From the NCBI GenBank assembly GCA_902523495.1, contig CABYZU010000002.1, positions 31,283 to 95,282 on the forward strand: 64,000 bases of DNA. The letters run 5' to 3'. Each line of letters starts with the position of its first letter. The first letter of the stretch is position 1. Source of the stretch: an uncultured Pelagibacteraceae bacterium. GTDB lineage: Bacteria; Pseudomonadota; Alphaproteobacteria; Pelagibacterales; Pelagibacteraceae. The notes beneath the pieces are model-generated. The model did not search any database and had not been told where the DNA came from. It saw only the letters and a program-made list of their open reading frames with translations. A program made the translations under genes and the position numbers. Below, in pieces: positions 1 to 9,068 of the stretch.

Positions 1-2
1 AT

Positions 3-1052
3 GAAGTTACATATGCTAGGAATACTAGTGCATTCGACGATGTAGATTTAGTTCCTAATGTTTTGCGGGGAGTTGAAGAAGTTGATTTGTCTACCACCAT
101 ATTTGGAAAAAAATTAGATTTACCTTTTTATTTATCTCCAACAGCTTTACAGAGACTTTTTCATTACGACGGAGAAAGAGCAGTTGGAAAAGCTGCAAAA
201 AAATTTAATACAATGTTTGGTGTTTCTGCTCTAGCCACAGTTAGTGTTGAGGAAATTTCCTCAATGATTGACACACCTAAAATGTTTCAGTTTTATTTTC
301 ATAAAGATAGAGGATTAAACGACTCTTGTTTGGAAAGAGCTAAAGCAGCAAATTTTGATGTCATGGCTTTAACAGTTGATACTATTACTGGAGGAAATAG
401 GGAGAGAGACTTAAGAACAGGATTTACCTCCCCGCCAAAGTTAACTTTAGCAAGTTTATTTAGTTTTGCTACTAAGCCAATGTGGGGAATTAATTATTTA
501 ACAAAAGGTAAGTTTGAATTACCTCATTTACAAGATTTTGTGAAAGAAGGCACTGATGTAAACTCATCAATTGGAAATTATTTTTCAACTATGTTGGATC
601 AATCCATGAATTGGAAAGACGCAGAAAATCTTTGTTCTAAATGGGGAGGTCATTTTGCTCTCAAAGGAGTTATGAGCGTAGAAGATGCAAAAAGAGCGGT
701 AGACATAGGTTGCACAGGTATAATGGTATCAAATCATGGCGGAAGACAGTTAGATGGATCTAGAGCGCCTTTTGATCAACTTGCAGAAATTGTTGATGCG
801 GTTGGAGATAAATTAGACGTGATTTGTGAAGGTGGAATTCATAGAGGAACTCATATGTTAAAAGCCTTATCATTAGGTGCGAAAGCATGTTCAGGTGGTA
901 GACTTTATCTTTACGCTTTAGCAGCTGCTGGCCAAGCTGGAGTTGAGAGAGCATTAGAAAAGTATAGAACTGAATTAGAGCGTAATATGAAACTTATGGG
1001 CTGTACAAAAATAAGTGATTTAAGTCGAAATAATTTAAGATTCAGAAGATAG
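3..1052 (+). CDS. FMN-dependent alpha-hydroxy-acid dehydrogenase (LldD/glycolate oxidase family), 5' truncated by window edge
   Basis: The open frame continues to the left edge (EVTYARNTSAFDDVDLVPNVL precedes the listed TTG start). Family motifs LTVDT, LKGVMSVEDAK, SNHGGRQLDGSR. Confidence 0.9.
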   Translation, partial: EVTYARNTSAFDDVDLVPNVLRGVEEVDLSTTIFGKKLDLPFYLSPTALQRLFHYDGERAVGKAAKKFNTMFGVSALATVSVEEISSMIDTPKMFQFYFHKDRGLNDSCLERAKAANFDVMALTVDTITGGNRERDLRTGFTSPPKLTLASLFSFATKPMWGINYLTKGKFELPHLQDFVKEGTDVNSSIGNYFSTMLDQSMNWKDAENLCSKWGGHFALKGVMSVEDAKRAVDIGCTGIMVSNHGGRQLDGSRAPFDQLAEIVDAVGDKLDVICEGGIHRGTHMLKALSLGAKACSGGRLYLYALAAAGQAGVERALEKYRTELERNMKLMGCTKISDLSRNNLRFRR

Positions 1053-2203
1053 TGAGTTTAAAAAATTGCTATAATTTCCAGGATTTTAGAAATTTAGCAA
1101 AAAAAAAATTACCATCACCAATTTTTCATTATATTGATGGTGGTTCCGATGATGAAGCTACTTTAAGAAGAAACACAGACTCATTTAATGAATGTGACTT
1201 AGTTCCAAATGTTTTAGCAAATGTTGGTAAACCTGATTTAACAACAACTTTGTTTGGAAGAAAAATAGATATGCCAATTTTTCTTTCTCCAGCCGCAATG
1301 CAGAGACTTTATCATGTTGATGGAGATAAAGCCTCAGCAAGAGCAGCAGAAAAATTTGGAACATTTTACAGTATGTCTTCGATGAGTAATAACTCTATTG
1401 AGGAGATATCCAATATTTCAAGTGGTCCAAAATTATTTCAACTTTATGTTCATAAAGATAAATCAATCACAGATGATTTGATTGATAGGTCAAGAAGATC
1501 AGGATTTGATGCAATGTGTCTGACTGTAGATACTTTAGTAGCAGGAAACAGAGAAAAAGATCATAGAACAGGATTTACAACACCCCCAAAATTTACATTG
1601 GAAAGCTTAATGAGTTTTGCGATGAGACCAGGTTGGGTTTTTAATTATTTAACTGGAAAAAAATTTGAACTCTCAAATGTAAAGAAAAAAACAGACAAAG
1701 GAACGAACATTGCAAAATCAGTTATTGAATATATTAATGAGCAGTATGATCCATTGATGGGATGGAAAGATGCAGAATATTGTGCAAAAAAATGGAATGG
1801 ACCATTTGCTCTAAAAGGAGTTATGTCAGTTGAGGATGCAAAAAAGGCAGTTGATATTGGATGTACTGCTATTATGATCTCAAATCATGGAGGAAGACAG
1901 CTAGATGGCTCTAGATCACCTTTTGATCAAGTGAAAGCGATTTCAGATGCAGTTGGTGATAAACTTGAAATTATTTTAGATGGAGGTGTAAGAAGAGGAA
2001 CTCACGTGTTGAAAGCAATCGCTGCTGGAGCCAAAGCTTGTAGTTTTGGAAAGATGTTTTTGTTCTCTTTGGCCGCAGGGGGTCAACAAGGCGTTGAACA
2101 TTTACTTAAAAACATGCACGATGAGATAAATAGAAATATGGTTTTAATGGGGTGCAAAAATTTAAAAGAGTTGAATAGTTCAAAATTAATATATAGAAAA
2201 TAG
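1052..2203 (+). CDS. FMN-dependent alpha-hydroxy-acid dehydrogenase (tandem paralogue)
   Basis: GTG start overlapping the previous stop by 1 nt. Motifs YIDGGSDDE, FQLYVHKD, LTVDT, LKGVMSVEDAK, SNHGGRQLDGSR, DGGVRRGTHV. Confidence 0.92.
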   Translation: MSLKNCYNFQDFRNLAKKKLPSPIFHYIDGGSDDEATLRRNTDSFNECDLVPNVLANVGKPDLTTTLFGRKIDMPIFLSPAAMQRLYHVDGDKASARAAEKFGTFYSMSSMSNNSIEEISNISSGPKLFQLYVHKDKSITDDLIDRSRRSGFDAMCLTVDTLVAGNREKDHRTGFTTPPKFTLESLMSFAMRPGWVFNYLTGKKFELSNVKKKTDKGTNIAKSVIEYINEQYDPLMGWKDAEYCAKKWNGPFALKGVMSVEDAKKAVDIGCTAIMISNHGGRQLDGSRSPFDQVKAISDAVGDKLEIILDGGVRRGTHVLKAIAAGAKACSFGKMFLFSLAAGGQQGVEHLLKNMHDEINRNMVLMGCKNLKELNSSKLIYRK

Positions 2204-2213
2204 GATTAAAATT

Positions 2214-3383
2214 ATGAAATTAGCTAAAAGTTTAGAAAGATTAGGAACAGAGTCTGCATTTACAGTTTTGGCAGAAGCAAAAAAATTGGAAGCTCAAGGA
2301 AAACCTATGATCCATTTGGGATTGGGTCAGCCCGACTTTAAAACTCCTAAACATGTTGTTGATGCCGCAAAGAAAGCTTTAGATGATGGACATCATGGAT
2401 ACGTAATGTCAAATGGTATTCCTGAATGTCGTCAAGCTGTAACAAGGTGGATAAAAAAACGTTACAATGTTGATATTGATTTCGAGAGAATACTAATCAT
2501 GCCTGGTGGTAAACCCACTATGAGTTATGCTATCCAATGTTTCGGTGAACCTGGAGCAGAAATTATACATCCAACACCTGCTTTCCCAATTTATGAGTCA
2601 ATGATAAATTATACTGGTTCGACCTCCGTTCCATACGATTTAACTGAAAATAAAGATTTGAAATTTGATCCTGATAAAATATTATCTATGATTACTGATA
2701 AAACTCGACTGTTAATTTTAATCAATCCGAATAATCCAACAGGTAGCTTTGTAGAGAGAAAAGATATTGATGTTTTAGCAGACGGTCTTAAGAAATATCC
2801 TCATGTTACTATACTTAGTGATGAAATTTATAGCAGACAAATTTTTGATGGAAAAGAGATGCCAACATTTTTTAATTATCCAGAGTTAAGAGAAAGATTA
2901 ATAGTATTAGAAGGATGGAGTAAAGCTTATTCAATGACTGGGTGGAGACTTGGTTGGAGCTTCTGGCCACAACATTTAGTTGAGCATGTTAATAAATTAT
3001 TAATAAATAGTGTTTCATGTGTTAATGCTGCTGCTCAGTTTGCAGGAATTGCTGCACTAGATGGACCAGATGACTCAATTGATGCAATGATGGAAAAATT
3101 TACTCAAAGAAGAGAAATAATTTATAAGGGCTTAAATGATTTACCAGGCGTGGAATGTAGCTTGCCTGGTGGAGCCTTCTATGCATTTCCAAAAGTAATT
3201 GGTACTGGAATGAATGGAGCAGAGTTTGCTAGAAAAGCTATGCATGAAGCAGGAGTAGCAATAGTGCCTGGGTCAGCTTTTGGTGAAACTTGTCAAAATT
3301 ATGTAAGATTTAGTTTTGCTGCATCCAGAGATAACATTTCACAGGCTTTAGAAAATATAAAGAAAATGCTTGCAAATAAATAA
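2214..3383 (+). CDS. PLP-dependent class I/II aminotransferase (aspartate aminotransferase-like)
   Basis: Motifs NPNNPTGS, SDEIYSRQ, GWSKAYSMTGWRLGW (PLP lysine), VRFSFAAS. Confidence 0.92.
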   Translation: MKLAKSLERLGTESAFTVLAEAKKLEAQGKPMIHLGLGQPDFKTPKHVVDAAKKALDDGHHGYVMSNGIPECRQAVTRWIKKRYNVDIDFERILIMPGGKPTMSYAIQCFGEPGAEIIHPTPAFPIYESMINYTGSTSVPYDLTENKDLKFDPDKILSMITDKTRLLILINPNNPTGSFVERKDIDVLADGLKKYPHVTILSDEIYSRQIFDGKEMPTFFNYPELRERLIVLEGWSKAYSMTGWRLGWSFWPQHLVEHVNKLLINSVSCVNAAAQFAGIAALDGPDDSIDAMMEKFTQRREIIYKGLNDLPGVECSLPGGAFYAFPKVIGTGMNGAEFARKAMHEAGVAIVPGSAFGETCQNYVRFSFAASRDNISQALENIKKMLANK

Positions 3384-3422
3384 GGTATATTTTTTTTATA
3401 TTTTTTATTAGTATCAATTCTT

Positions 3423-4796
3423 ATGAATAATCAAGTCCAAGCTGAATTTAAAAGAATTTTTAATTCCAGATTTTCAACCTCTGTGTCTACAAGAACAAAT
3501 TATGCTAGAGGTGAAGACACCTATGATCCGATTTTATCAAAAGCCGTAGTATTTCCGGAGACTAATGAAGAGGTTTCTCAAATACTAAGAATTTGTAATG
3601 AACATAAAATTCCAGTTGTGCCTTTTGGCACAGGAACATCACTAGAAGGTAATGTTGTAGGTAATGAAGAAGGAATAACAATTTGTTTAGAAAAAATGAA
3701 TAAAATTTTGAGTGTTAACGCTGAGGACTTTGATTGCAGAGTTCAGGCTTGTGTAACAAAAGAGCAACTTAATGATTATTTAAGAGAAGATGGTGTTTTT
3801 TTTCCAATTGACCCAGGTGCTAATGCAGCTATTGGAGGTATGGCTTCTACCTCAGCTTCAGGAACAATGGCAGTTAAATATGGAACAATGAAAACCGTCA
3901 TTTCGGGGCTCACTGTCGTTTTACCCTCTGGTGATATTATTAATACGGGAGGAAGAACTAAAAAAACTTCTGCTGGTTATAATTTAACTAATTTGTTCAT
4001 AGGCTCTGAAGGAACGTTAGGAATAATAACAGAAGTTCAATTAAGACTTTCACCTATACCAGAGAGTATAATGTCTGCAGTTTGCCATTTTCCATCTTTA
4101 GAAAATGCAGTACAGACTGCGCAACAAGTAATCCAATATGGTGTACCAATTGCGAGAATTGAAATGCTGAATAAAGATCAAATGGGTATAAGTATAAATT
4201 ATTCAAAATTAAGCAATATAGAAGAGACGCCCACATTATTTTTTGAATTTCATGGATCAGAACTATCTAATAATGAAAATATCAAAATCGTAGAGGAAAT
4301 ATCTAATGATAATAATGGCAGCTCTTTTAAATGGGCTAAAGATTTAGAGGAAAGAAACAAACTTTGGAGAGCGAGATGGGATGTTTACTACTCAGTAAAA
4401 GCTTTAATAAATAATGGAAGAGTCTACTCAACTGACGTGTGTTTACCAATCTCAAGTATAACAGAGTGTGTAAATTATGCAGAAGAACAAGCAGAAAAAT
4501 TTGGACTAAGAGCACCAATGGTCGGACACTTAGGTGATGGAAATTTTCATGTGCTTTTACCATTCGATCCAGAAGACAAAGAAATGTATAAAAGAATTAA
4601 ACAATTCAATGATTTGTTAATAAAAAAAGCGCTGGAATTAAATGGAACGATCACAGGAGAACATGGTGTAGGTCTTCACAAAAAAGAATATCTTTTAAAG
4701 GAGCATGGAGACAATATTCCAGTAATGAAATTAATAAAAAGAAGCATTGATCAAAACAATATCATGAATCCAGGTAAGATTTTCGATCTTAATTGA
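3423..4796 (+). CDS. FAD-binding oxidase, GlcD / D-lactate dehydrogenase family
   Basis: PFGTGTSLEGNVV FAD-binding motif, DPGANAAIGGMASTSASG, GSEGTLGIITE, HLGDGNFH, GEHGVGLHKK, MNPGKIFD. Confidence 0.92.
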   Translation: MNNQVQAEFKRIFNSRFSTSVSTRTNYARGEDTYDPILSKAVVFPETNEEVSQILRICNEHKIPVVPFGTGTSLEGNVVGNEEGITICLEKMNKILSVNAEDFDCRVQACVTKEQLNDYLREDGVFFPIDPGANAAIGGMASTSASGTMAVKYGTMKTVISGLTVVLPSGDIINTGGRTKKTSAGYNLTNLFIGSEGTLGIITEVQLRLSPIPESIMSAVCHFPSLENAVQTAQQVIQYGVPIARIEMLNKDQMGISINYSKLSNIEETPTLFFEFHGSELSNNENIKIVEEISNDNNGSSFKWAKDLEERNKLWRARWDVYYSVKALINNGRVYSTDVCLPISSITECVNYAEEQAEKFGLRAPMVGHLGDGNFHVLLPFDPEDKEMYKRIKQFNDLLIKKALELNGTITGEHGVGLHKKEYLLKEHGDNIPVMKLIKRSIDQNNIMNPGKIFDLN

Positions 4797-4807
4797 TATA
4801 AAATTCT

Positions 4808-5761
4808 ATGAAAAAAATCTTGATTACGAGAAAACTGATTAAAGATAGTGAAGATAAAGCTTCTAAAACATTTAATCCAATATTTAATACTAATGATGAG
4901 TTATACTCTCAGTCCAAAGTAGTAGATATGAGCCAAGGTTGCGATGGAATTTTAACATCACTCACTGATAAAATGGATAAAGAGACTATAAACAAGTTGC
5001 CAGATACAATTAAAATTATCTCAAACTTTGCAGTAGGTTTTGGAAATATCGATTTAAATGCTGCTAATGAAAAAGGTATCGCAGTTACTAATACCCCAGA
5101 TGTGTTGTCTGACGCTACAGCAGAAATAGGTGTATTGTTAATATTAGGTGCATGTAGAAGAGCCTCTGAAGGTATCCAGTCAGCAAAAGATGGTGGTTGG
5201 AAATGGTCTGCAGATTATTTGATTGGTAAACAATTAACTGGAACTAGATTGGGTATTTTAGGAATGGGAAGGATTGGACAGAAAATTGCAAGAATAGCAA
5301 AGTCTTTAGGCATGATCATACATTATCATAATAGATCAAAGTTACCTAAAGATAAGGAAGATGGAGCAACTTACCATGACAATATTAAAAGTCTTTTTTC
5401 AGTCTCAGATGTCTTATCTATTTGTTGCCCTGCAACTAAAGAGACTGAAAATATGATAAATAAAGAAACAGTTGAGTATTTCCCAAAAGGGGCGGTAGTA
5501 ACAAATGTTGCAAGAGGCGACATAGTTGATGACGAAGCTTTGATAGACGCACTTAATAGAAGAAAGATTTATGCAGTGGGTTTAGATGTTTACAAGAATG
5601 AACCAAATTTAAATCCCGGTTATTTAAAAATTAAATCAGCATTCATTTTACCTCATTTAGGAAGCGCAACTAAAGACACCAGAATTGCAATGGCTAATTT
5701 AGCAATTGATAATATTGATGAGTTTTTCAACACTGGAAATTGTGTAAATAAAGTCAATTAA
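4808..5761 (+). CDS. D-isomer-specific 2-hydroxyacid dehydrogenase (glyoxylate/hydroxypyruvate reductase-like)
   Basis: GILGMGRIGQKIARIAKSLGM NAD-binding motif, NVARGDIVDDEALIDAL, ILPHLGSAT. Confidence 0.92.
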   Translation: MKKILITRKLIKDSEDKASKTFNPIFNTNDELYSQSKVVDMSQGCDGILTSLTDKMDKETINKLPDTIKIISNFAVGFGNIDLNAANEKGIAVTNTPDVLSDATAEIGVLLILGACRRASEGIQSAKDGGWKWSADYLIGKQLTGTRLGILGMGRIGQKIARIAKSLGMIIHYHNRSKLPKDKEDGATYHDNIKSLFSVSDVLSICCPATKETENMINKETVEYFPKGAVVTNVARGDIVDDEALIDALNRRKIYAVGLDVYKNEPNLNPGYLKIKSAFILPHLGSATKDTRIAMANLAIDNIDEFFNTGNCVNKVN

Positions 5762-5776
5762 TACTACCCTAGATTG

Positions 5777-5790
5777 AATTTAATTAAATT
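5777..5790. repeat. Perfect 14-nt palindrome AATTTAATTAAATT upstream of dctP-like gene
   Basis: Read directly; follows TACCCTAG at 5765-5772. Confidence 0.6.
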
Positions 5791-5850
5791 TCTGCGGCAT
5801 CAACACGTTTTTTTAGAAAGACTCTAATTTGATTCTATGTTTAATTACCC

Positions 5851-5864
5851 TAGTTAATTAACTA
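5851..5864. promoter_or_regulatory. Perfect 14-nt palindrome TAGTTAATTAACTA overlapping a second TACCCTAG, just upstream of the RBS
   Basis: Read directly; second TACCCTAG at 5846-5853, RBS-like AGAGGAG follows. Confidence 0.5.
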
Positions 5865-5877
5865 AAGAGGAGTAATA

Positions 5878-7035
5878 ATGACTAAAGAAAACAAATCATT
5901 GAAGATAAAAACATCTTCAAGACGTAAGTTCTTTAAAACTGCTGCTAAAGCTAGTGCTGTAGCTGCAGCTGCTGTTGCAATGCCAAACATAGCAACTGCT
6001 GGCGGTCACAAAACTTTAAAGATGCAAGCTGCATGGCCAAGTGGAGCGAACATCTTTTTTGAAATGGCCGGAGACTACTGCAAAATGGTAGATGAAATGT
6101 CTGGAGGCACACTTAAGATAGATCTTCAACCAGTTGGAGCAGTCGTAAAGACTTCAGAAATCGGACAAGCAGTAAGTTCTGGTGTAGTTGATATGGGTCA
6201 CTGGGTGACTGCATATTGGTATGGTAAAAATCCAGCTGCATCTTTATTTGGGACTGGTCCTTCATACGGTATGTCATCTCAAGAAGTTATGGGATGGATG
6301 GAATATGGTGGAGGGAGAAAACTATATGATGAAACACTTGCAAAAGTAGGTTTTGATTATATTGGATTTTTCCACATGCCTATGCCTGCGCAGCCTTTCG
6401 GTTGGTTCAAAAAGAACGTAACTAAAGTATCTGATGTTAAAGGTATGAAGTACAGAACAGTTGGTCTAGCGACTAACGTTTTAACCGCAATGGGAATGGT
6501 AGTTAGACAATTACCAGGTGGTGAAATTCAACCAGCTATGAAAACTGGTTTGATTGAAGCAGCTGAGTTTAACAACCCAACTTCAGACTCTCAATTTGGT
6601 ATGCAAGATGTTTCTAAGCACTATCACTTAGGAAGCTTTCACCAATCTCAAGAGATGTTTGAAATTCCAGTTAACAAAAAAACATATAATAGCTTATCAC
6701 CAGCGCACCAAGCAATATTGAAAAATGCTGCTTATGCTGCAAATAGTGATAACTACTTTAAAGCTTTAGTGAGATACTCAGCTGACTTAGCTAAGTTAAT
6801 GAACGAGCATAAAGTAAATGTTTACCAAACTTCTGATGAAATCTTGGCTCAACAATTAAAGGGTTGGGATAAGGTGATTGGCGATTTTAATAAGAAAGAT
6901 CCTTTCTTTAAAAAAGTTGTCGATTCTCAGAAATCATATGCGAAGAGAGTAATGAAATACTTGCTGATGAATCAGCCAAATTACAAACTTGCGTATGAAA
7001 ATGAGTTTGGTCCAATTGGAAAAGTTAAGATATAA
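5878..7035 (+). CDS. dctP: TRAP transporter substrate-binding protein (DctP/TakP family), Tat-like signal
   Basis: N-terminal SSRRKFFKTAAKASAVAAAAVAMPNIATA; DctP-family body (LPGGEIQPAMKTGLIEAAEFNNP); followed by DctQ and DctM genes. Confidence 0.93.
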   Translation: MTKENKSLKIKTSSRRKFFKTAAKASAVAAAAVAMPNIATAGGHKTLKMQAAWPSGANIFFEMAGDYCKMVDEMSGGTLKIDLQPVGAVVKTSEIGQAVSSGVVDMGHWVTAYWYGKNPAASLFGTGPSYGMSSQEVMGWMEYGGGRKLYDETLAKVGFDYIGFFHMPMPAQPFGWFKKNVTKVSDVKGMKYRTVGLATNVLTAMGMVVRQLPGGEIQPAMKTGLIEAAEFNNPTSDSQFGMQDVSKHYHLGSFHQSQEMFEIPVNKKTYNSLSPAHQAILKNAAYAANSDNYFKALVRYSADLAKLMNEHKVNVYQTSDEILAQQLKGWDKVIGDFNKKDPFFKKVVDSQKSYAKRVMKYLLMNQPNYKLAYENEFGPIGKVKI

Positions 7036-7058
7036 TTAACTTTTATAAATTTTATAAA

Positions 7059-7080
7059 GGGGGCTTCGGCCCCCTTTTTT
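7059..7080 (+). terminator. Rho-independent terminator GGGGGC-TTCG-GCCCCC-TTTTTT
   Basis: 6-bp GC stem (7059-7064 / 7069-7074), TTCG tetraloop, T6 tract, immediately 3' of dctP. Confidence 0.93.
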
Positions 7081-7120
7081 GTTTGATTATTTAAGTACAA
7101 TTCAATAAAAGTTTATATCT

Positions 7121-7711
7121 ATGATGAGATCTTATATAAAGTTTGCTGATCGTTTGAGTGTCTCGATGGGTAAAGCTTTTTCTTGGTGTATAGTTATCTT
7201 AATGGGTGGAACATGCTATGAGGTATTTATGGCATATGCACTTAATGCTCCCACTTTATGGAATTTTGATTTTAGTCTTCAAATGTACGGAGCAATTTTT
7301 ATGATGGCGGGTGCTTATACATTGTCAACTGAAGCGCATGTTAGGGGAGATGTTATCTATAGATTATTCTCTCAAAAAACACAGGCTTATATTGACTTAG
7401 TTTTATATTTTATTTTCTTTTTTCCAGGCGTTATCGCTCTTGCCTTTTATGGTTATGAATATGCTGCTTTGGCTTGGAAAATTGGAGAGACAAGCTGGAA
7501 TAGCCCAGCACAAATACAAATTTATATGGCAAAGTCTCTAATACCTTTGTCAGGAACTCTTTTAACATTGCAGGGCATTAGTGAAGTATTCAGATGTTTG
7601 ATTTGTATTAAGCAGGGTAGTTGGCCAGAAAGAGTTTCAGCAGATGCAGAAGAAACTGAAAAAATATTAATGAGAACTGCTCAGAAAGGAAATGCAGACG
7701 ATGTTATTTAG
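7121..7711 (+). CDS. dctQ: TRAP transporter small permease (DctQ)
   Basis: ~196 aa with about four hydrophobic segments, between dctP and dctM. Confidence 0.88.
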   Translation: MMRSYIKFADRLSVSMGKAFSWCIVILMGGTCYEVFMAYALNAPTLWNFDFSLQMYGAIFMMAGAYTLSTEAHVRGDVIYRLFSQKTQAYIDLVLYFIFFFPGVIALAFYGYEYAALAWKIGETSWNSPAQIQIYMAKSLIPLSGTLLTLQGISEVFRCLICIKQGSWPERVSADAEETEKILMRTAQKGNADDVI

Positions 7712-9062
7712 TCTTACTAACCCAGAAGTAGCAATTATGATGATGGGTATATTTCTCTTTGCAGTTTTATTAGGATTTCCAATTGCATTTACATTAATGG
7801 CAATGGGTTTAGGTTTTGGATATTACGCTTACTTCGATCCAACAAAAATGGAACATCTTTTTGACAATAGGATATTCCAACTTTTTGTGCAAAATACTTA
7901 TACGGTGATGGACAACAATGTCTTGACCGCCGTACCACTTTTTCTATTCATGGGTTATTTAGTTGAAAGAGCAGGAATAGTTGCAAAATTATTTTTTGCA
8001 ATTAGACTAGCCTCTCACAAACTTCCTGCTTCGATGGCAGTTGCAGCATTAATAACTTGTACTTTATTTTCAACAGCAACAGGAATTATTGGAGCTGTTG
8101 TTACTTTAATGGGACTTTTAGCTTGGCCAGCAATGGTAAAAGCTGGGTATGATAAAAAATTTGCATCTGGAATAATTTGTTCTGGTGGATGCTTAGGAAT
8201 CTTAATTCCACCAAGCATTATGTTAATTGTTTACTCTGTTATTGCACAGTTATCTCCTTTGAGATTATTTGCTGCTGCCATATTTCCAGGACTGATGTTA
8301 GCCGGTTTATACATAGGTTATGCAGTTTTTAGGGCTTGGTTAAATCCATCAATAGCCCCAAAACCAGCTGCTGAGGAGATACCACCACCATCTGTAATCA
8401 TGAGAGAAGTTTTAGTTTCATTCTTACCATTATTCTCACTTATTATTTTAGTTTTGGGAACTATACTTGCGGGTATTGCTACTCCAGCAGAGGCCGCAGC
8501 AGTGGGTGCTTTTGGTGCTTTAGTGCTTTCCTATTTCTATAAAACCTTGAAATGGAAAAATTTTAAAGAGTCAGTATTTTTAACAGCAAAAACAACAGCT
8601 ATGATTATGTGGTTGTTTATCGGTTCTTGGACTTTCGCTTCTGTTTTTTCTTATTTAGGTGGTCATGAAGTATTTGAACATTTCTTTAAATCTTTAAATC
8701 TTCAGCCTTGGCAGTTCTTAGTTATAACCCAAATAATTATTTTTTTATTAGGTTGGCCACTAGAATGGACAGAAATTTTAATTATTTTTGTTCCAATTTT
8801 TTTACCTTTGGTTGAATTTTTTGGAGTTAATCCATATTTCTTTGCAATGTTGATTGCATTAAATTTACAAACCTCATTTTTAACCCCACCTATGGCAATG
8901 TCTGCCTATTATTTAAAAGGTGTGCAATCAAGAAATGTTGAATTGATGCAAATATTTAGTGGTATAATGCCGTTTTTGGGAATTGTAATTTTAGCAATGG
9001 TTTTAATGTATTTGTTTCCAGGAATAGCACTTTGGTTGCCAGAGACTTTATTTGCTAATTAA
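7701..9062 (+). CDS. dctM: TRAP transporter large permease (DctM)
   Basis: Polytopic; motifs GGCLGILIPPSIMLIVY, ATPAEAAAVGAFGAL, LLGWPLEW, SFLTPPMAMSAYYLKG. Start placed at 7701 because the AAAGGA at 7685-7690 spaces better than for ATG 7692. Confidence 0.92.
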   Translation: MLFSLTNPEVAIMMMGIFLFAVLLGFPIAFTLMAMGLGFGYYAYFDPTKMEHLFDNRIFQLFVQNTYTVMDNNVLTAVPLFLFMGYLVERAGIVAKLFFAIRLASHKLPASMAVAALITCTLFSTATGIIGAVVTLMGLLAWPAMVKAGYDKKFASGIICSGGCLGILIPPSIMLIVYSVIAQLSPLRLFAAAIFPGLMLAGLYIGYAVFRAWLNPSIAPKPAAEEIPPPSVIMREVLVSFLPLFSLIILVLGTILAGIATPAEAAAVGAFGALVLSYFYKTLKWKNFKESVFLTAKTTAMIMWLFIGSWTFASVFSYLGGHEVFEHFFKSLNLQPWQFLVITQIIIFLLGWPLEWTEILIIFVPIFLPLVEFFGVNPYFFAMLIALNLQTSFLTPPMAMSAYYLKGVQSRNVELMQIFSGIMPFLGIVILAMVLMYLFPGIALWLPETLFAN

Positions 9063-9068
9063 CTTTGA

